Below are positions 53,376 to 64,000 of a stretch of DNA of 64,000 nucleotides, in pieces. Under the pieces are notes generated by a model, which saw nothing but the letters and a program-made list of their open reading frames with translations, had not been told where the DNA came from and searched no databases. Positions within the stretch are counted from its first letter, which is position 1. Each line of letters begins with the position of its first letter. The position numbers were made by a program, and so were the translations under genes. This DNA comes from Limnanthes douglasii subsp. nivea (Eukaryota > Streptophyta > Magnoliopsida > Brassicales > Limnanthaceae), in contig JAUPFV010000002.1 of assembly GCA_036936605.1 (NCBI GenBank), positions 164,850,813 through 164,914,812 on the forward strand. The letters are read 5' to 3'.

Positions 53376-56343
53376 ATTTTTATAGCAAGAAACGCATTGG
53401 TAAAAGGCAGGTGGCTTAATCTCTCGGAGTTAGAAAAAACACAAAGAGTTGAGCGAGAAAGGTGCATTGCTGCAGGTGTTCCAGTTTCTCCAATCGACAA
53501 GTCTGAAACGCCATTCAGAGCCTGATCGAGGTTCATCTTCTGCCAGAAGCTCCAAACCCAGGAGGTTATTTCAACCAAGTCTTTCACCCATCGTATCAGG
53601 CTCCTCGGTTCAGGAGTCACAACCTACTGTGGAACGTGAAAAAGCTGTTACAAGCACAAAGAGACCCTCTTCATTTATAGCTATGGGATCAGATGCTGAA
53701 AATTCTCCAGAAAAATTGACACTTCTTCGAAGAGGCCGCTTAGTAAAAGGCCAGGCTGTTATTCCACAGTCTAAGTCTCCGAAATCAGCCCCCCTAAGTC
53801 TAGGGCCAAGGGCAAAGCTACAGGGTCAGAGGCATCCATCAAAGTCCCTAAGGATAAACCGTCTCGTCCGGAGGCTACTGGAACAAGCTTTCGAAATGAA
53901 CCCTCCGGATCTGAGCCCCATTCGGACACCAGACCATAAAGAGAAAGCGATGCTCAGCCGTACAGACAGCTTACTGAACCAACCACCAGCACTCCTCCAC
54001 CATAGACACCTGGCAATCCTTCCATGGTGATGGAAGACGTGATGGAGGACAGCGTCGAAGAATCTCCTTTTGAGACTGATGTCTCCGAGAAAACGGGGGA
54101 AGCTGCCACTGACAAGAAAAGAAAGGGTAAAGAGAAGCTGTGTTTAAAATATCCGGACCTGCTGGAGTCCCTTGAAGGTAGAGTGGGACCTTGCTTCCAC
54201 ATGGTGAGCGTAAAGTATCTGCTAGCCATGCAGAACATTAACTACGGCTTCATTCATACTGTTGAATTAGGCCGGATCCGGACGAAGTGGGGGATCTCAG
54301 AATCTGTCAAAGTGAGGATACCAGTTGATCCAGAGATGCCAATGAACTGCAAGCTGAGTGAGATAGTTATCTACACAGAATTGTTCAACTAGGGGCTCAG
54401 AGTTCCCTTGGACCGAGAGATCGTTAGATATTTTCATCTGATAAAGCTCTGTCCAAGACAACTGAGTCTCAATGCTTGGTACACCCTCATGGCCTGCATC
54501 ATGGCCTCTAGGCTCTCTAGAATCCCGCTTTCGATGGAGCAATTTGCTGCTGTGGCCAGCCTTTGCAAGAATCACATCATCCCCTTCTACAATTTCAATA
54601 TGGGTGACAATTATAAAGTGGTGGATGATCTGCTCGAATCGGAGAAGAATTGGAAGACCCAATTCTTGTTCATTAGTGGAGCTTGGGAAAATGGGAAGAA
54701 GATTAAAGCTGGTGTTAACCCAAGCATGCTTACCAGCAGATGGAAAAACATGGGTAAATATTTTATCATGTTTTTTTTCTTTCCTTATAAAAAAGTTTGT
54801 TTACTTAAATGATCTTCTTCTTCCTTGGGTAGTGCTGCCGAAGGAGTTCTCCGACTACTTGGAGGAGGGCCAGACAACTTGTGCCAAGCTGAATGCTTGA
54901 GCTGCTGACAAATGAGGAAATCGCTTCCACAATTGTTTTACTGCCAGCAACCTGGTGAGATCCCACCTCTGGAACACAACCGGCCGGAGAGACTTGTATT
55001 GGGAAGAATTGACCACACCACCTCCTCCGAGTGTCATCCTACAGAGAACAGATGAGAAGGATGGGAAGCTGGCTTTGCCGGGCAGAGCTAACGCCCCAAG
55101 TAGGATGAAGGGCAAGAAAAAGCCAGATGTGACTGAGGTCAATCAAGGTGGTGTTGGGAGATCATCCTAGGAAACCAAGAGGTGCAGGACTAAGGAGGAA
55201 TTGATGCTGCTCTGCTTCAAGTGGTGGAAGATGAGAGTACCAAAGAGGCAGTTGGACTTCCAAAACCCTCAAAGGCTCCCAAAAAGACCGAAAACGTGGA
55301 GCAGATGGTATAGATAGCGGAGCCAAGAAGAAGAAAATATCCAAAGGGGATGAAGTAGGTCTCCGGCCTCCGGAGTCTCTTCTTCCGGTCGACCCAACAG
55401 ACCCAACACAGGCAGAGCAAATCCCAAGTGATTTTCATACCGGAGAGGGTACCGAAGGGGATATTAACATTGATGGAGTAGACATTAGTGGCCTTCAAGG
55501 GATTTGCCTTTACTTTGAAGACCTCGAGAAAGACGACTTTGCTGGCCCTTACCTCCCTCCAAGCTCTTTGAATATCGTTACTTTCAACGGTAAGTCTTTT
55601 ACTGTTTCAAGGGAGAAGGACATGGTGACTCACTCCTTGCTGAGCAGAATTCAACCGGTGCTCAACCTGGAGAGACAAGTGCAAAGTCAATATACCCTTA
55701 TCAACTCACTCAATACAGAAAACGAGACTTTATCTAACAATCTCCTCAATGCTAATCAGAATGTTGAGGCGTTAAGGAGAGAGATCGAGGAGTTGAAGAA
55801 GGGGAAATAGGACTTGGCCACGAGGCTGGCCACTTCGGAGGGGGTTAACAAAGAACTCCAATCTAAGTGTTCTGGCTTGGAGAAGGATCTCTCCGCTTCG
55901 AAAGAGGAGGTGAAGGCGAGAGACAATGTCATCCAGACCCTAACCAATGATAAAATTTCGCTCGAAGATGCTGTGTCTAGAGCTAACAAGCAGAAAGATG
56001 ATTTGATAAAGGAGCAGGAGAAGGCAATCCAAGCCAAGATCGATACATACACTAACAAGGTGATAGATTCCCAAGAGGAAAGGTATGCTGAAGTCAAATC
56101 AGACATGGTCTTGCTCTTTCATCAAAAATTTCCGAAGAGGCACTCGGAGATTTATGGCGATTTCTGGAATACGAAGACCTTCCTCACCACACTATGGCCG
56201 ATTGTGATAAGCACAACTATTCCAATGGCTGGGATGATACTACTGATGAAGAAGAAGGGACCGGAGAGAGCCCTAACGAGGAACCCAAAGACCCCAAGAA
56301 GAAACCAGATGATGTTGGAACATCAAAGGAAGCTCAACCTTAA
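53376..56343 (+). pseudogene. Antisense ORF of copy 3, two exons
   Basis: N-terminus FIARNALVKGRWLNLSELEK; the ATG of copy 2 is ATT here, so the start is lost. Then a frameshift near 53520, the linker, and the PF04195-like core with TGG to TAG at 54390 (ELFN stop GLRV). The intron at 54754-54832 joins NM-VLPKEF. Exon 2 carries stops at NA-stop-AADK-stop-GNRF (54898 and 54913, both Trp in copy 1), a frameshift near 55170, then a coiled coil and a frameshifted tail ending TAA 56341-56343. Domain order is the same as in copies 1 and 2. Confidence 0.85.
54754..54832 (+). other. Predicted 79-bp intron in the aORF of copy 3
   Basis: Donor GTAAATAT and acceptor TTGGGTAG; position and phase identical to copies 1 and 2 although the intron sequence is largely unalignable. 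Confidence 0.7.
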
Positions 56344-56880
56344 AGTTTTAACTATTTTTTTATTTTTCTTTAATTCTTGTGTTAGACTAAAGTCCTTGGA
56401 TGGCCAAGGCATTTTTGTAACCGTGTCCGGCTCTTATCCGGATAAACCTTTTCTTTTAAAACTCCAAAGTCCTTGGATGGCCAAGGCACTTTTCATATTT
56501 TAATATCATTCCCAAGTGTTAGGCGAGAAATTTTACCTTACACAATTCTTGCATTGTTTTATAGTTACCCAATTTCGATGGCTAATGTTTAAATAGCCTT
56601 TAGTTATTTTAAAATTATTTTAAAGTGAGATTGTTTAAATTCTACGATGACAAATGTTTAAATGGTCATCACTCTACCAAATCAATCCGATCTGTCAGTG
56701 ATACTTTAAAAAGTTTCAAAGAAGCTACCAATCAAACCACTCCGATTTTTTCAAGAAGGCATCGAATTTCATTAAAAAGCCCGGACACCTCATTAAAACC
56801 TCATCGCGCCACCAGGGTAGGAAAGAGTATGCCCCCAAATATTTACATGGACTTTAAACAAGTAAATATTTACATAATTT
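56344..56880. other. Spacer between converging pol and aORF of copy 3
   Basis: Two copies of the box containing CCTTGGATGGCCAAGG (56389-56411 and 56466-56488), as in copy 2. Non-coding otherwise. Confidence 0.7.
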
Positions 56881-58113
56881 TCATTCTAGATACAACCGGA
56901 GGTGTTCAATGTTCCAGGGGTGATTCAAGATCCTTCCATCTTTATCTTGAAGCCTGTATGTCACAGGCTTAAGCTTTTCACTAACCACATAGGGTCCTTC
57001 CCAAGTTGGAGCTAGCTTGCCGAACTGCTTCTCCTTAGTATGTAGGAAGACTTTTCTCAACACTTTATCCCCTGGTTGAAAATCCCTCCTTCTGACTCTA
57101 GAAGCAAACATGCTTCTCATCAAACCCTGATAGTTTGTGGCTCTGAGATGAGCCTTAACTCTTTTTTCTTCTATCAAGTCAAGTTGACTTCTCATTGCCA
57201 CTTCATTAGCCTGTTCGGAAAAATGGTGGACTCTAAATGAAGGAAGAGTTGCTTCTATAGGAGTTGTCGCATCCATACCATATACCAAGGAAAATGGGGA
57301 TTCTTGTGTAGCAGCCCCATGAGTAGTCTAGTAGGCCTATAGTACTTCTTGTAGATAACTTAGCCACTTTCCAGCAGTCCCTTCTAAATTCTTTTTAAGA
57401 CCGGATATGATGGTCTTGTTCGCCACTTCAACCTGAACATTTGCACGTGGGTGGAAAGGAGAAAAAAGGCAATGCTGAATGCCTCTAGAGGCATATTAGC
57501 TCTCAATATCCTTATTATCGAATTGTGGCCCATTGTCTGCGGTTATCTTTTGTGAAACCCCAAATCTGCAGCAAATATTAGATAAGATAAATTTTATAAC
57601 GGCTTTTGAAGTAGTTCCTGCCAATGGGGTTGCTTCTATCCACTTTGAGAAATAATCGATGGCAACAATGATAGTTTTGCACCCTCTGGACGCCATAGGT
57701 AGAGGTCCCACCAGATCCAGCCCCCAACGAGCAAAAGGTATTGGCTCAGAAATTGACTCTAAAGGGACAGTTGGGATATGAATTTCATTACCGTATCTTT
57801 GGCATGGATCATACTTCTTCACCAATTCCTTGACATCTTTCATTATAGAGGGCCAGTAGTATCCGACCAACAAGACTCTTCTGGTTAAAGCTCTATAACC
57901 ACAGTGTGCTGATCCCTCACCATCATGTAGTTCGGACATAATTATTTGAGACTCTTCAAGCCCCAAACATCGCAAGAGAGGTTTACTAAAAGACTTCTTG
58001 TAAAGAACATCTCTTAGGATTACAAATCCACGAGCCTTATACTTCACTTTCCTTGCTACTACTTTTTCCGGAGGCAAGATGCCATCTGAGATACACTGAA
58101 AAAGAGGATACCT
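56881..58113 (-). pseudogene. Integrase of copy 3
   Basis: Zinc finger (HDGEGSAHCGYRALTRR, where the second Cys pair reads YDPCQR, so one Cys is lost), catalytic D (VAIDYFSKW), D (TADNGPQFD); the third region is decayed (57490-57290) with stops. The C-terminal part (57288-56881) is open: LMRSMFASRVRRRDFQPGDK to PWNIEHLRLYLE. At the site where copies 1 and 2 have a TAA this copy reads CAA (Gln). Confidence 0.85.
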
Positions 58114-60170
58114 CTAGTTTTGAGGTTGACTCACTTGTATGTTTAAACTTTCCTCTCCATCCTTTCTCTGATCGAGTTGAATGGATGGGCACTCTTGCAC
58201 GTGAATCCATGGGTAGGACTCACAATATGCTATGGTTGCCAAGGAGTCTGCTAGCGTATTTTCTGTTTGGGGTATGTGCTCATAGGTGACGTCTTTGAAG
58301 TTAAGTGCCACTTCTTTAAGAATAAATAAATATTTAACCAGCTGCTCCTTTTTGGCCTCAGATTGACCTTGTGCATGATGGATAAGAAGCTGAGAATCAC
58401 TCATTAACCTGACCCTTTTGGCTCCACAAATTAGGGCCAACTTTAAACCAGCTATTGCAGCTTCATATTGGGACTCATTATTGGAAGCCCTGAAAGCAAA
58501 ACATATAGCCTGGCACATTTTGTCGCCGTACGGAGAGGTTAAACATATTCCAACACCACAACCCATGGTACTTGATCCACCATCAGTCCGGACAACCCAT
58601 ACTTTCTTAGTCTTTTCCCCCGTTGCTTGCTTAGTGTCTCTGTCCGAATGGAATTCAACTAGGAAATCAGCAACAGACTGAGCCTTGACGGTAGTTCGAG
58701 GGGAAAAATCAGTATCATAGTCTCCCAACTCCACTGACCATTTGGTCATTCTGCTTGATACGTCTGCCTTCTGAAGAACATTTTTCAAGGGAAAAGACGT
58801 TCAGACAAAGATAGAATGAGACTGAAAGTAGGGTCTCATTTTCGTAGCAGCAATTACCAAAGTCAATGCTAATTTTTCAAGTTTTAAATACCTCTTTTCA
58901 ACATTTATCAAGCTTTTGCTGATGTAGTACACCGGACGAGGATAATTATCCACCTCCCTTACTAGTACTGCACTTATGACACAATCAGAGACTGCTAAAT
59001 ATAGGTAAAATGTCTCTTTATCAACATGTTTAAACAAGGTTTTAGGGGAGGATAAATGTTTTTTAATTTCATCGAAAGCCTGATCGCACTATGGAGACCA
59101 GTTAAATTCTTTTGCACCTTTTAAATTTTGAAAAAATAGGGCACACCTATCCGAAGACCTTGAGATAATACGGTTTAGAGCAGCTAACCTCCCTATAAAT
59201 CTTTGTACTTCTTTAATATTCCGAGAAGGCTTCATCTGCAATAAAGCACTAAGCTGGTCTGGATCAAGCTGTATCCCTTTCTCACTTATCACATACCCCA
59301 AAAACCTCCCGGACTGCACTCCGAAAACACACTTCTCTGGATTCAAATTTAAATTTACTGTTACCAAGTTGGCAAAAGTTTCTTGCAAATCTGCCAAGTG
59401 TAGTTCTTCTTCTACACTCTTTACCATCATGTCATCAATGTAGACTTCCATGTTTCTTCCAATCTGATTAGCGAAAGCTTTTTTCACCAACCTCTGATAA
59501 GTAGCCCCAACATTCTTTAACCCAAAAGGAATCACCTTATAACAATGAAGGCCCCTGTCAGTAACAAAAGTAGTGTGTTCTTGATCCTTCGGATCCACTT
59601 GAATCTGATTATACCCGGAGAAGGCATCCATAAAGGACAACAACTTGCTCCCAGATCTGGAGTCCACTAACTGATCGATCCGAGGGATCGGATATAGGTC
59701 TTTTGGGAAAGCCCTATTAAGGTCTGTAAAGTCAATGCACATTCGCCACTTCCCATTTTTCTTTTTTACTAATACCGGATTGGCTGTCCATAAAGGGTAC
59801 AGGGATTCTTTTATGTGCCCCATCTTAGTAAGCCGGTCAACCTCTTGAACTATGACATCAGCTTTCTCCTTAGAAAAAGCTCTCCTCTTTTGTACAACAG
59901 GTGCTATATCTCTTCGGATGGATAGTTGGTGTGATATAATACATGCTGGCACTCAGGTTACATCAGCATTGCACCAAGCAAAAATATGCTGATGGTCTGT
60001 TAAAAAGACAACATTTTACTCTTCAGTTCTGATGTCATCTTAGATCTGATCTTGACGTTTCTTCCTTCATCCAGAGAGTGAGTTTCAACCTCTTCAATTG
60101 GTATTAAAACACTAGTGGTCTCTCTGGGGTCATCAATTTCACCCTCTCCCCCTGAGGGCCCTTCCAACTG
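58114..60170 (-). pseudogene. RT, RNase H and archaeal-type RNase H of copy 3
   Basis: RT (59952-59340) has RMCIDFTDLNRAFPKDLYP, LLSFMDAFSGYNQ and YIDDMM, all catalytic Asp residues present. RNase H 1 (59037-58640) follows a short break near 59090. The second RNase H (58788-58114) is open, with RTDGGSSTMGCG, SNNESQYEAAIAGL and LMSDSQLLIHHAQ giving the D, E and D of the active site. Breaks: TGA near 59955 in the linker and small breaks near 59090 and 58800. The most complete pol of the three copies. Confidence 0.88.
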
Positions 60171-60790
60171 CTAATCCTCACTGATCCGAACTACCCCCAA
60201 AGTTCGAGGGGCCAGTGCCGTTGCATAACACTCCCTTTTTATCTTTTGACTACTTCAGACAACTCTCACTTGTCCTTGCACAACGTATTTTAAACATTGG
60301 TGGAATGTCGAAGCCACAACATGCATCCTGGAGAGCCAAGATCTTCCCAAAATGGCATTGTAACATGTGGGACAATCCACCACAATGAAAATTACTCTGA
60401 CCATCTTCTTAAAAGGGCCTTTGCCCAATAAAACCTCCTTTTCAAACTCCACGATCACGTCCGATGAGCTTCCAGTGAAACCCACAATTGACATGTTTGA
60501 ACGTTGAATCACTGCTAAATTCTTCATTTGTTTATAAGAAGTTAAAAAGAGGATATTGGCTGAACTACCGATATCCCCCAAAATTCGTCTAATGTGATTA
60601 CCCCTAATGGATGCTCCTATCACCACAACATCTTCATGGGGACCATCTATGTCCCTCAAATCATCTTCATCGAAAACAATGAAAGGAAAAGGAATTTGCG
60701 ATTGATAGGAAGTCATGCCTCCTTCCAGCTGAGTAGCCAAGGTATGAACATGCCTCTTCCTCGAAGAAGCAGTCGGTGCAGTCATGGTGC
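60171..60790 (-). pseudogene. Aspartic protease of copy 3
   Basis: RRILGDIGSSANILF has lost the DTG motif (now DIG), so it is inactive as written. CYNAILGRSWLSRMHVV follows. A TGA near 60255 replaces an Arg, and the frame ends ISED, TAG at 60171-60173, then CAG-TTG, matching the stop position in copies 1 and 2. Confidence 0.83.
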
Positions 60791-60806
60791 CCCCCCCCCC
60801 CCCCCC
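60790..60806. repeat. C17 homopolymer
   Basis: Seventeen C on the plus strand (G17 in the coding strand) at the gag-protease border, where copies 1 and 2 read CGGAGGGGA. It coincides with a frameshift. Confidence 0.9.
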
Positions 60807-62508
60807 AATTATGGTAAGTGACTCAAAAAAGCTGATCAGTCAGGACACCGTCTTGGATCAGGATCCAAATACTCTGACTCCACATCAAATATTTCAATTA
60901 TTACCATAGCCCCATCCGTAGCCGATGTTCCTACGTTGTTTGTTGGGCTAGTCTGATGAGCATTATCAGGCCTATTTCCACTTCTTCTTTTAACATAAGC
61001 ACCCAACTTTCCTCTTTCAATCAAATTTTTCACCTCTTGCTTCAAAGCGATGTAATCTTCTGTGTTATGACCAATATCATGATGATCTTGGCAGAAACAA
61101 TTATTACGACTTTCCTTGGGAGATTGTACACCTGACTTCCTAAAGTGTACTTCGTCTTTTGTTTTGTCATAGATGGTTGCCACATTCTCTTTCAACTCGG
61201 AAAACCACTCCGGTTGAACCCAAGGCCCTCGTTTATTTCTGGATTGTTGACTCTGAGCTGGTGCTGGGTGGGATTGAGTCGTGGCCCTGCTGGGACCCTG
61301 TCCGGCTTCCTTAGCCTTGTACACGGACTGATTCTGGTTCTGGTTAGGTGCAGCTGGGGCCGATCTCACCTGCCTATGCACCCTGGTCTTTTTCGTTTCA
61401 TCTACAATGATTTGTTTCCCCACCCGATTCAATAAACCGCCCCACATCATGGCCTTCTTTCCAGTTACTGAATCAGCCAAATTACCAGGGTTCAAACCCT
61501 GCCTTAGAGAAGCTATTGCTACTTATTCAAAGCAATCAACTAATCCATTCTTGGTGTTGACAAAGCGACTTATATATTCTTTCAAGGATTCATTTGGTTC
61601 TTGGGCACAATGGATAATAATATCTCTATTTCGCTTCACTTCCTTACTTCCGACGAACTACCTCCGAAAGGCCACCCAAAAAGTATGAAATTTTTTGATG
61701 CAGCCCTGTGGCAGACTATTGTACCACTTCAGAGCACTCCCCGTAAAATACTTGGAGAACGCTCTACAAAGCAACTTATCATCATCGTCAAAATTCATCA
61801 TAAAGTTTTTAAATTGCTTCAGATGATTATTTGGATCTTTACTCCCATCGTATTTTTCCATCTTTGTGCTGTCAAACCTCTTAGGAAGGTTTCCGGACAG
61901 TATCTTAGAAGACAATAGAGGCTGTCTCCAATTTCAGCCACGACTAAACACAGTATCTTCATTGGGAGTTGCAAAGATACCTAGTTCATCATGAAAGGCG
62001 AAATGATCCATCAACAGTCCGTCTACATGTCTCCGGCCATGGCTGTGACCATGAGATGACCCTTTTCCTATATGCCTTCTCAACCTTCCATGTCTGTCTC
62101 TCTTTTTTGAATACTTTTTGACCAACTTCTGTTTCTTTCTAGAACTGCCTTCATCGCTGCTGGATGACAGGGACTCCTCAACTCCATCTTCGTTCGAGGA
62201 GCTACTAGAAGATTCTGAATGTGAATCTGAGCTCTCCACCGGTTTAGACTGGCGAGACTTCTTTGAGATAACATGAGTCTTTTTAGTACTTACATGGGTT
62301 TTTGCTGATGGGCCATGCCCCCTTGGATTGTCAGTGCGGTGAACGACTGACACTTTTGATTTTTCTTTTTAGCCCATCTCCACCCTTTTAGCAGCCCTCA
62401 AGGCTTCTATCTCAGCTTTCAATCTATCTCGCTCTTCAATCGTGTATTCATCATTTTCTCCCACCACTTCTGGCAAAGTTGGTGGTACTGCCTGCTCGTC
62501 CGGATTCA
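60807..62508 (-). pseudogene. Gag of copy 3
   Basis: MNPDEQAVPPTLPEV then the charged helix, the Ser-rich acidic stretch (SSDSHSESSSSSSNEDG), a basic part with an extra HGHSHGRRH insert, and the gag core (KYDGSKDPNNHLKQFKNFMM, LKWYNSLPQG). It ends with HHDIGHNTEDY (zinc-knuckle region, last Cys lost). Stops near 62368, 61933, 61655 and 61525 and a frameshift near 60836. Confidence 0.85.
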
Positions 62509-62560
62509 TCCGAACTGGCTTTTCTTGATGGTTTCGAATGCTAAGTTCAAGAACTTTCTC

Positions 62561-62581
62561 CTCCCACTATGGTCGCCAATT
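62561..62581 (-). other. Primer-binding site, copy 3
   Basis: Minus strand TTGGCGACCATAGTGGGAG, identical to copy 1. Confidence 0.6.
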
Positions 62582-62957
62582 TGGTGTGGATTATTTTCGA
62601 CTGAGGGTAATTTGGTCAGGTGTTTTGCAGTGTTTCAAAGGTATTTAATGTTTGAGTGTTTTGTAGTGAGAGATTTAAGCTGTCTGATTGTATTAAATGT
62701 TCATTACCATCATTAATGAAAGTGGTTGGGTATTTATACCCTTAATTATGGGCCACATGGGCTTTCGGGTCAAACTTATGAAATCGGGTCGAGTTCAAAA
62801 ACCAATTAGTTTATTAAGTAGATTAGCAATTAGCTTAGTCAAAAGGTGATTAGCTTTTAGTACTTTTGTCCAGTTCGGATGGTTCAGTGGATGGATTTTG
62901 TCCGAATTGCCCCTGTCCGGTTTCTACAGTTAGTGGTGAAAATTTCCGGACTCATCA
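62582..62957 (-). repeat. 5' LTR of copy 3
   Basis: 376 bp, paired with 52576-52948; TATA palindrome at 62729-62742. Confidence 0.94.
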
Positions 62958-63189
62958 AAAGGTATTTGGGGTATTATAAAAAAAATTTGATATTAAGTGG
63001 TGTTAAGTAGAAAAATTGGATGTTATGTAAGTATTATTGATATTTGGGGAATTAAGTAGGAATTATGTTTAGTTTTGGGTTCTATTAAGTACTTTACCAT
63101 ATATTTTTATCTTTGGGACCCAATCAGTTGGTTACTTTTATTGATGATCGTGCAAAGATGATCAAATGGCGTTGATGAAGTCAAAAAGT

Positions 63190-64000
63190 GAAGTAAACTT
63201 TTTTATTTCAATATTTTTCATAAAATGGTTTGTAGTTAGCACAATGCGAAGATTCAGGTTTGCCACAGTGATAATGAAGATCAATATCTGAGTTTCGAAT
63301 TGAAGAAGTTTTTAGAAGCATGAGAAAATATTCATCAAAACTACTTATTTCAACATATACCAACATAACGGGATGACCGACCAAAAAATATGTTACTTAT
63401 TGAAGGTTGTTCGTGCTTTATTGAAGACACATATACTTTTATTCTATTAGTTTCAGACACTTACCTCTACAACATATTTGATCAACCACGTTTATTCCAA
63501 CACTATTGGTTTACGGATACCATCGCAGGTTCTCACCCAAATAATGGTCCCTCATCGATTCCAGGCTTACCTCCTTACATTTTTTGGATGTGTATAATTT
63601 ATATATATACATAAGTGTCATCGCAAAATGTCAAAACTTCAAGCATTGCAATATACTTTTTAGGATATACTGCTTATAGAAAAGAACTTGACCAATTGAA
63701 ATAGTTTCTTGGGATCAAAGTGTCTCTATCTCATATATTAATTTGCTTATGTAAAATAAATATGCTTTAGATTTGTTGCATGAAACTGGAATATTAGGAT
63801 GTCAACCAACTAATACACCAGTAGCAGCAGGATTAGAGTTATGTGTTAAGACTAATCTGGTGCATAATGATAGATGAATATTTTAGAGATTGGGTGAACG
63901 ATTGGTGTATGTTAGACACTCCTTAAAATTTTGACCTAATATTTCTTTGATCATTATATGTGTTGGATTATCGTGTGTAGACACTTTATTCATACCAACA
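63190..64000 (+). pseudogene. Degenerate Ty1/copia integrase and RT fragment
   Basis: Plus strand, across frameshifts: CHSDNEDQYLSFELKKFL (integrase DN motif), then in another frame QHNGMTDQKICYLLKVVRAL and TYLINHVYSN. After a gap, RT: FLGIKVSLSHILICLCK, DLLHETGILGCQPTNTPVAA and a last decayed YQRLVGKLIYL-like stretch. Several hundred codons between integrase and RT are missing. The window ends inside it. Confidence 0.72.

Larger units (their letters stand above)
52576..62957 (-). mobile_element. Tat-type element copy 3, complete ends
   Basis: 10,382 bp with LTRs of 373 and 376 bp and a perfect AAAGG duplication (52571-52575 and 62958-62962). The longest and most complete copy, retaining both RNases H. 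It has the same family organisation as copies 1 and 2 but clearly diverged, with a different LTR subtype (GGATTATTTTCGA after the start). Many stops. Confidence 0.96.

Overview
The window is a repeat-dominated stretch of a flowering-plant nuclear genome, probably a eudicot. It is AT-rich and contains plant-type Ty3/gypsy (Tat lineage) and Ty1/copia LTR retrotransposons, plant L1-like LINEs with a zf-RVT domain, a Stowaway MITE and a Mutator-like remnant. I found no intact host gene, no tRNA or rRNA gene and no CRISPR array. Almost every protein-coding stretch is a decayed transposon.

Layout. (1) 1-8907: most of a minus-strand Tat-type element (copy 1) with its 5' LTR at the right; it sits inside a plus-strand LINE (8908-11150). 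(2) 11151-18024: a short host-like reading frame split by a minus-strand copia element (11339-17236) and a Stowaway MITE (17297-17905). (3) 18142-19333: a 1.2-kb LTR element with a perfect TAATA duplication. (4) 19334-23990: AT-rich sequence with degenerate tandem phrases, a small ORF and a decayed acidic ORF. (5) 23990-43630: an old minus-strand Tat-type element (element A). Element B (25320-32755, plus strand) and copy 2 (33033-41837, minus strand, perfect TATTT duplication) both inserted into it. (6) 43640-45000: tandem phrases and a MULE transposase remnant. (7) 46248-49510: a minus-strand LINE. (8) 50200-51080: a gypsy fragment that changes strand at a 24-bp perfect inverted repeat. (9) 52576-62957: copy 3 of the copy 1/copy 2 family, with a perfect AAAGG duplication. 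(10) 63190-64000: a degenerate plus-strand copia pol.

How the genes work together. In copies 1-3 the sense strand encodes gag, aspartic protease, reverse transcriptase, RNase H, a second archaeal-type RNase H (a Tat hallmark) and integrase. Downstream of pol, on the opposite strand, lies a long antisense ORF (aORF) with the plant 'putative gypsy type transposon' domain (PF04195-like), a basic stretch, a coiled coil and an acidic tail. The aORF converges on pol.

Main observations. The aORF has an intron of about 80 bp at the same place in all three copies and in the divergent element B, visible because removing it restores the reading frame. It also has a TATA box about 100-115 bp upstream in the two copies where this can be seen. 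Because the intron is antisense to the genomic RNA, reverse transcription would not remove it. In addition, all three copies carry an in-frame stop between protease and RT followed by CAR-UUN, which resembles a readthrough context. Both are predictions from sequence alone.
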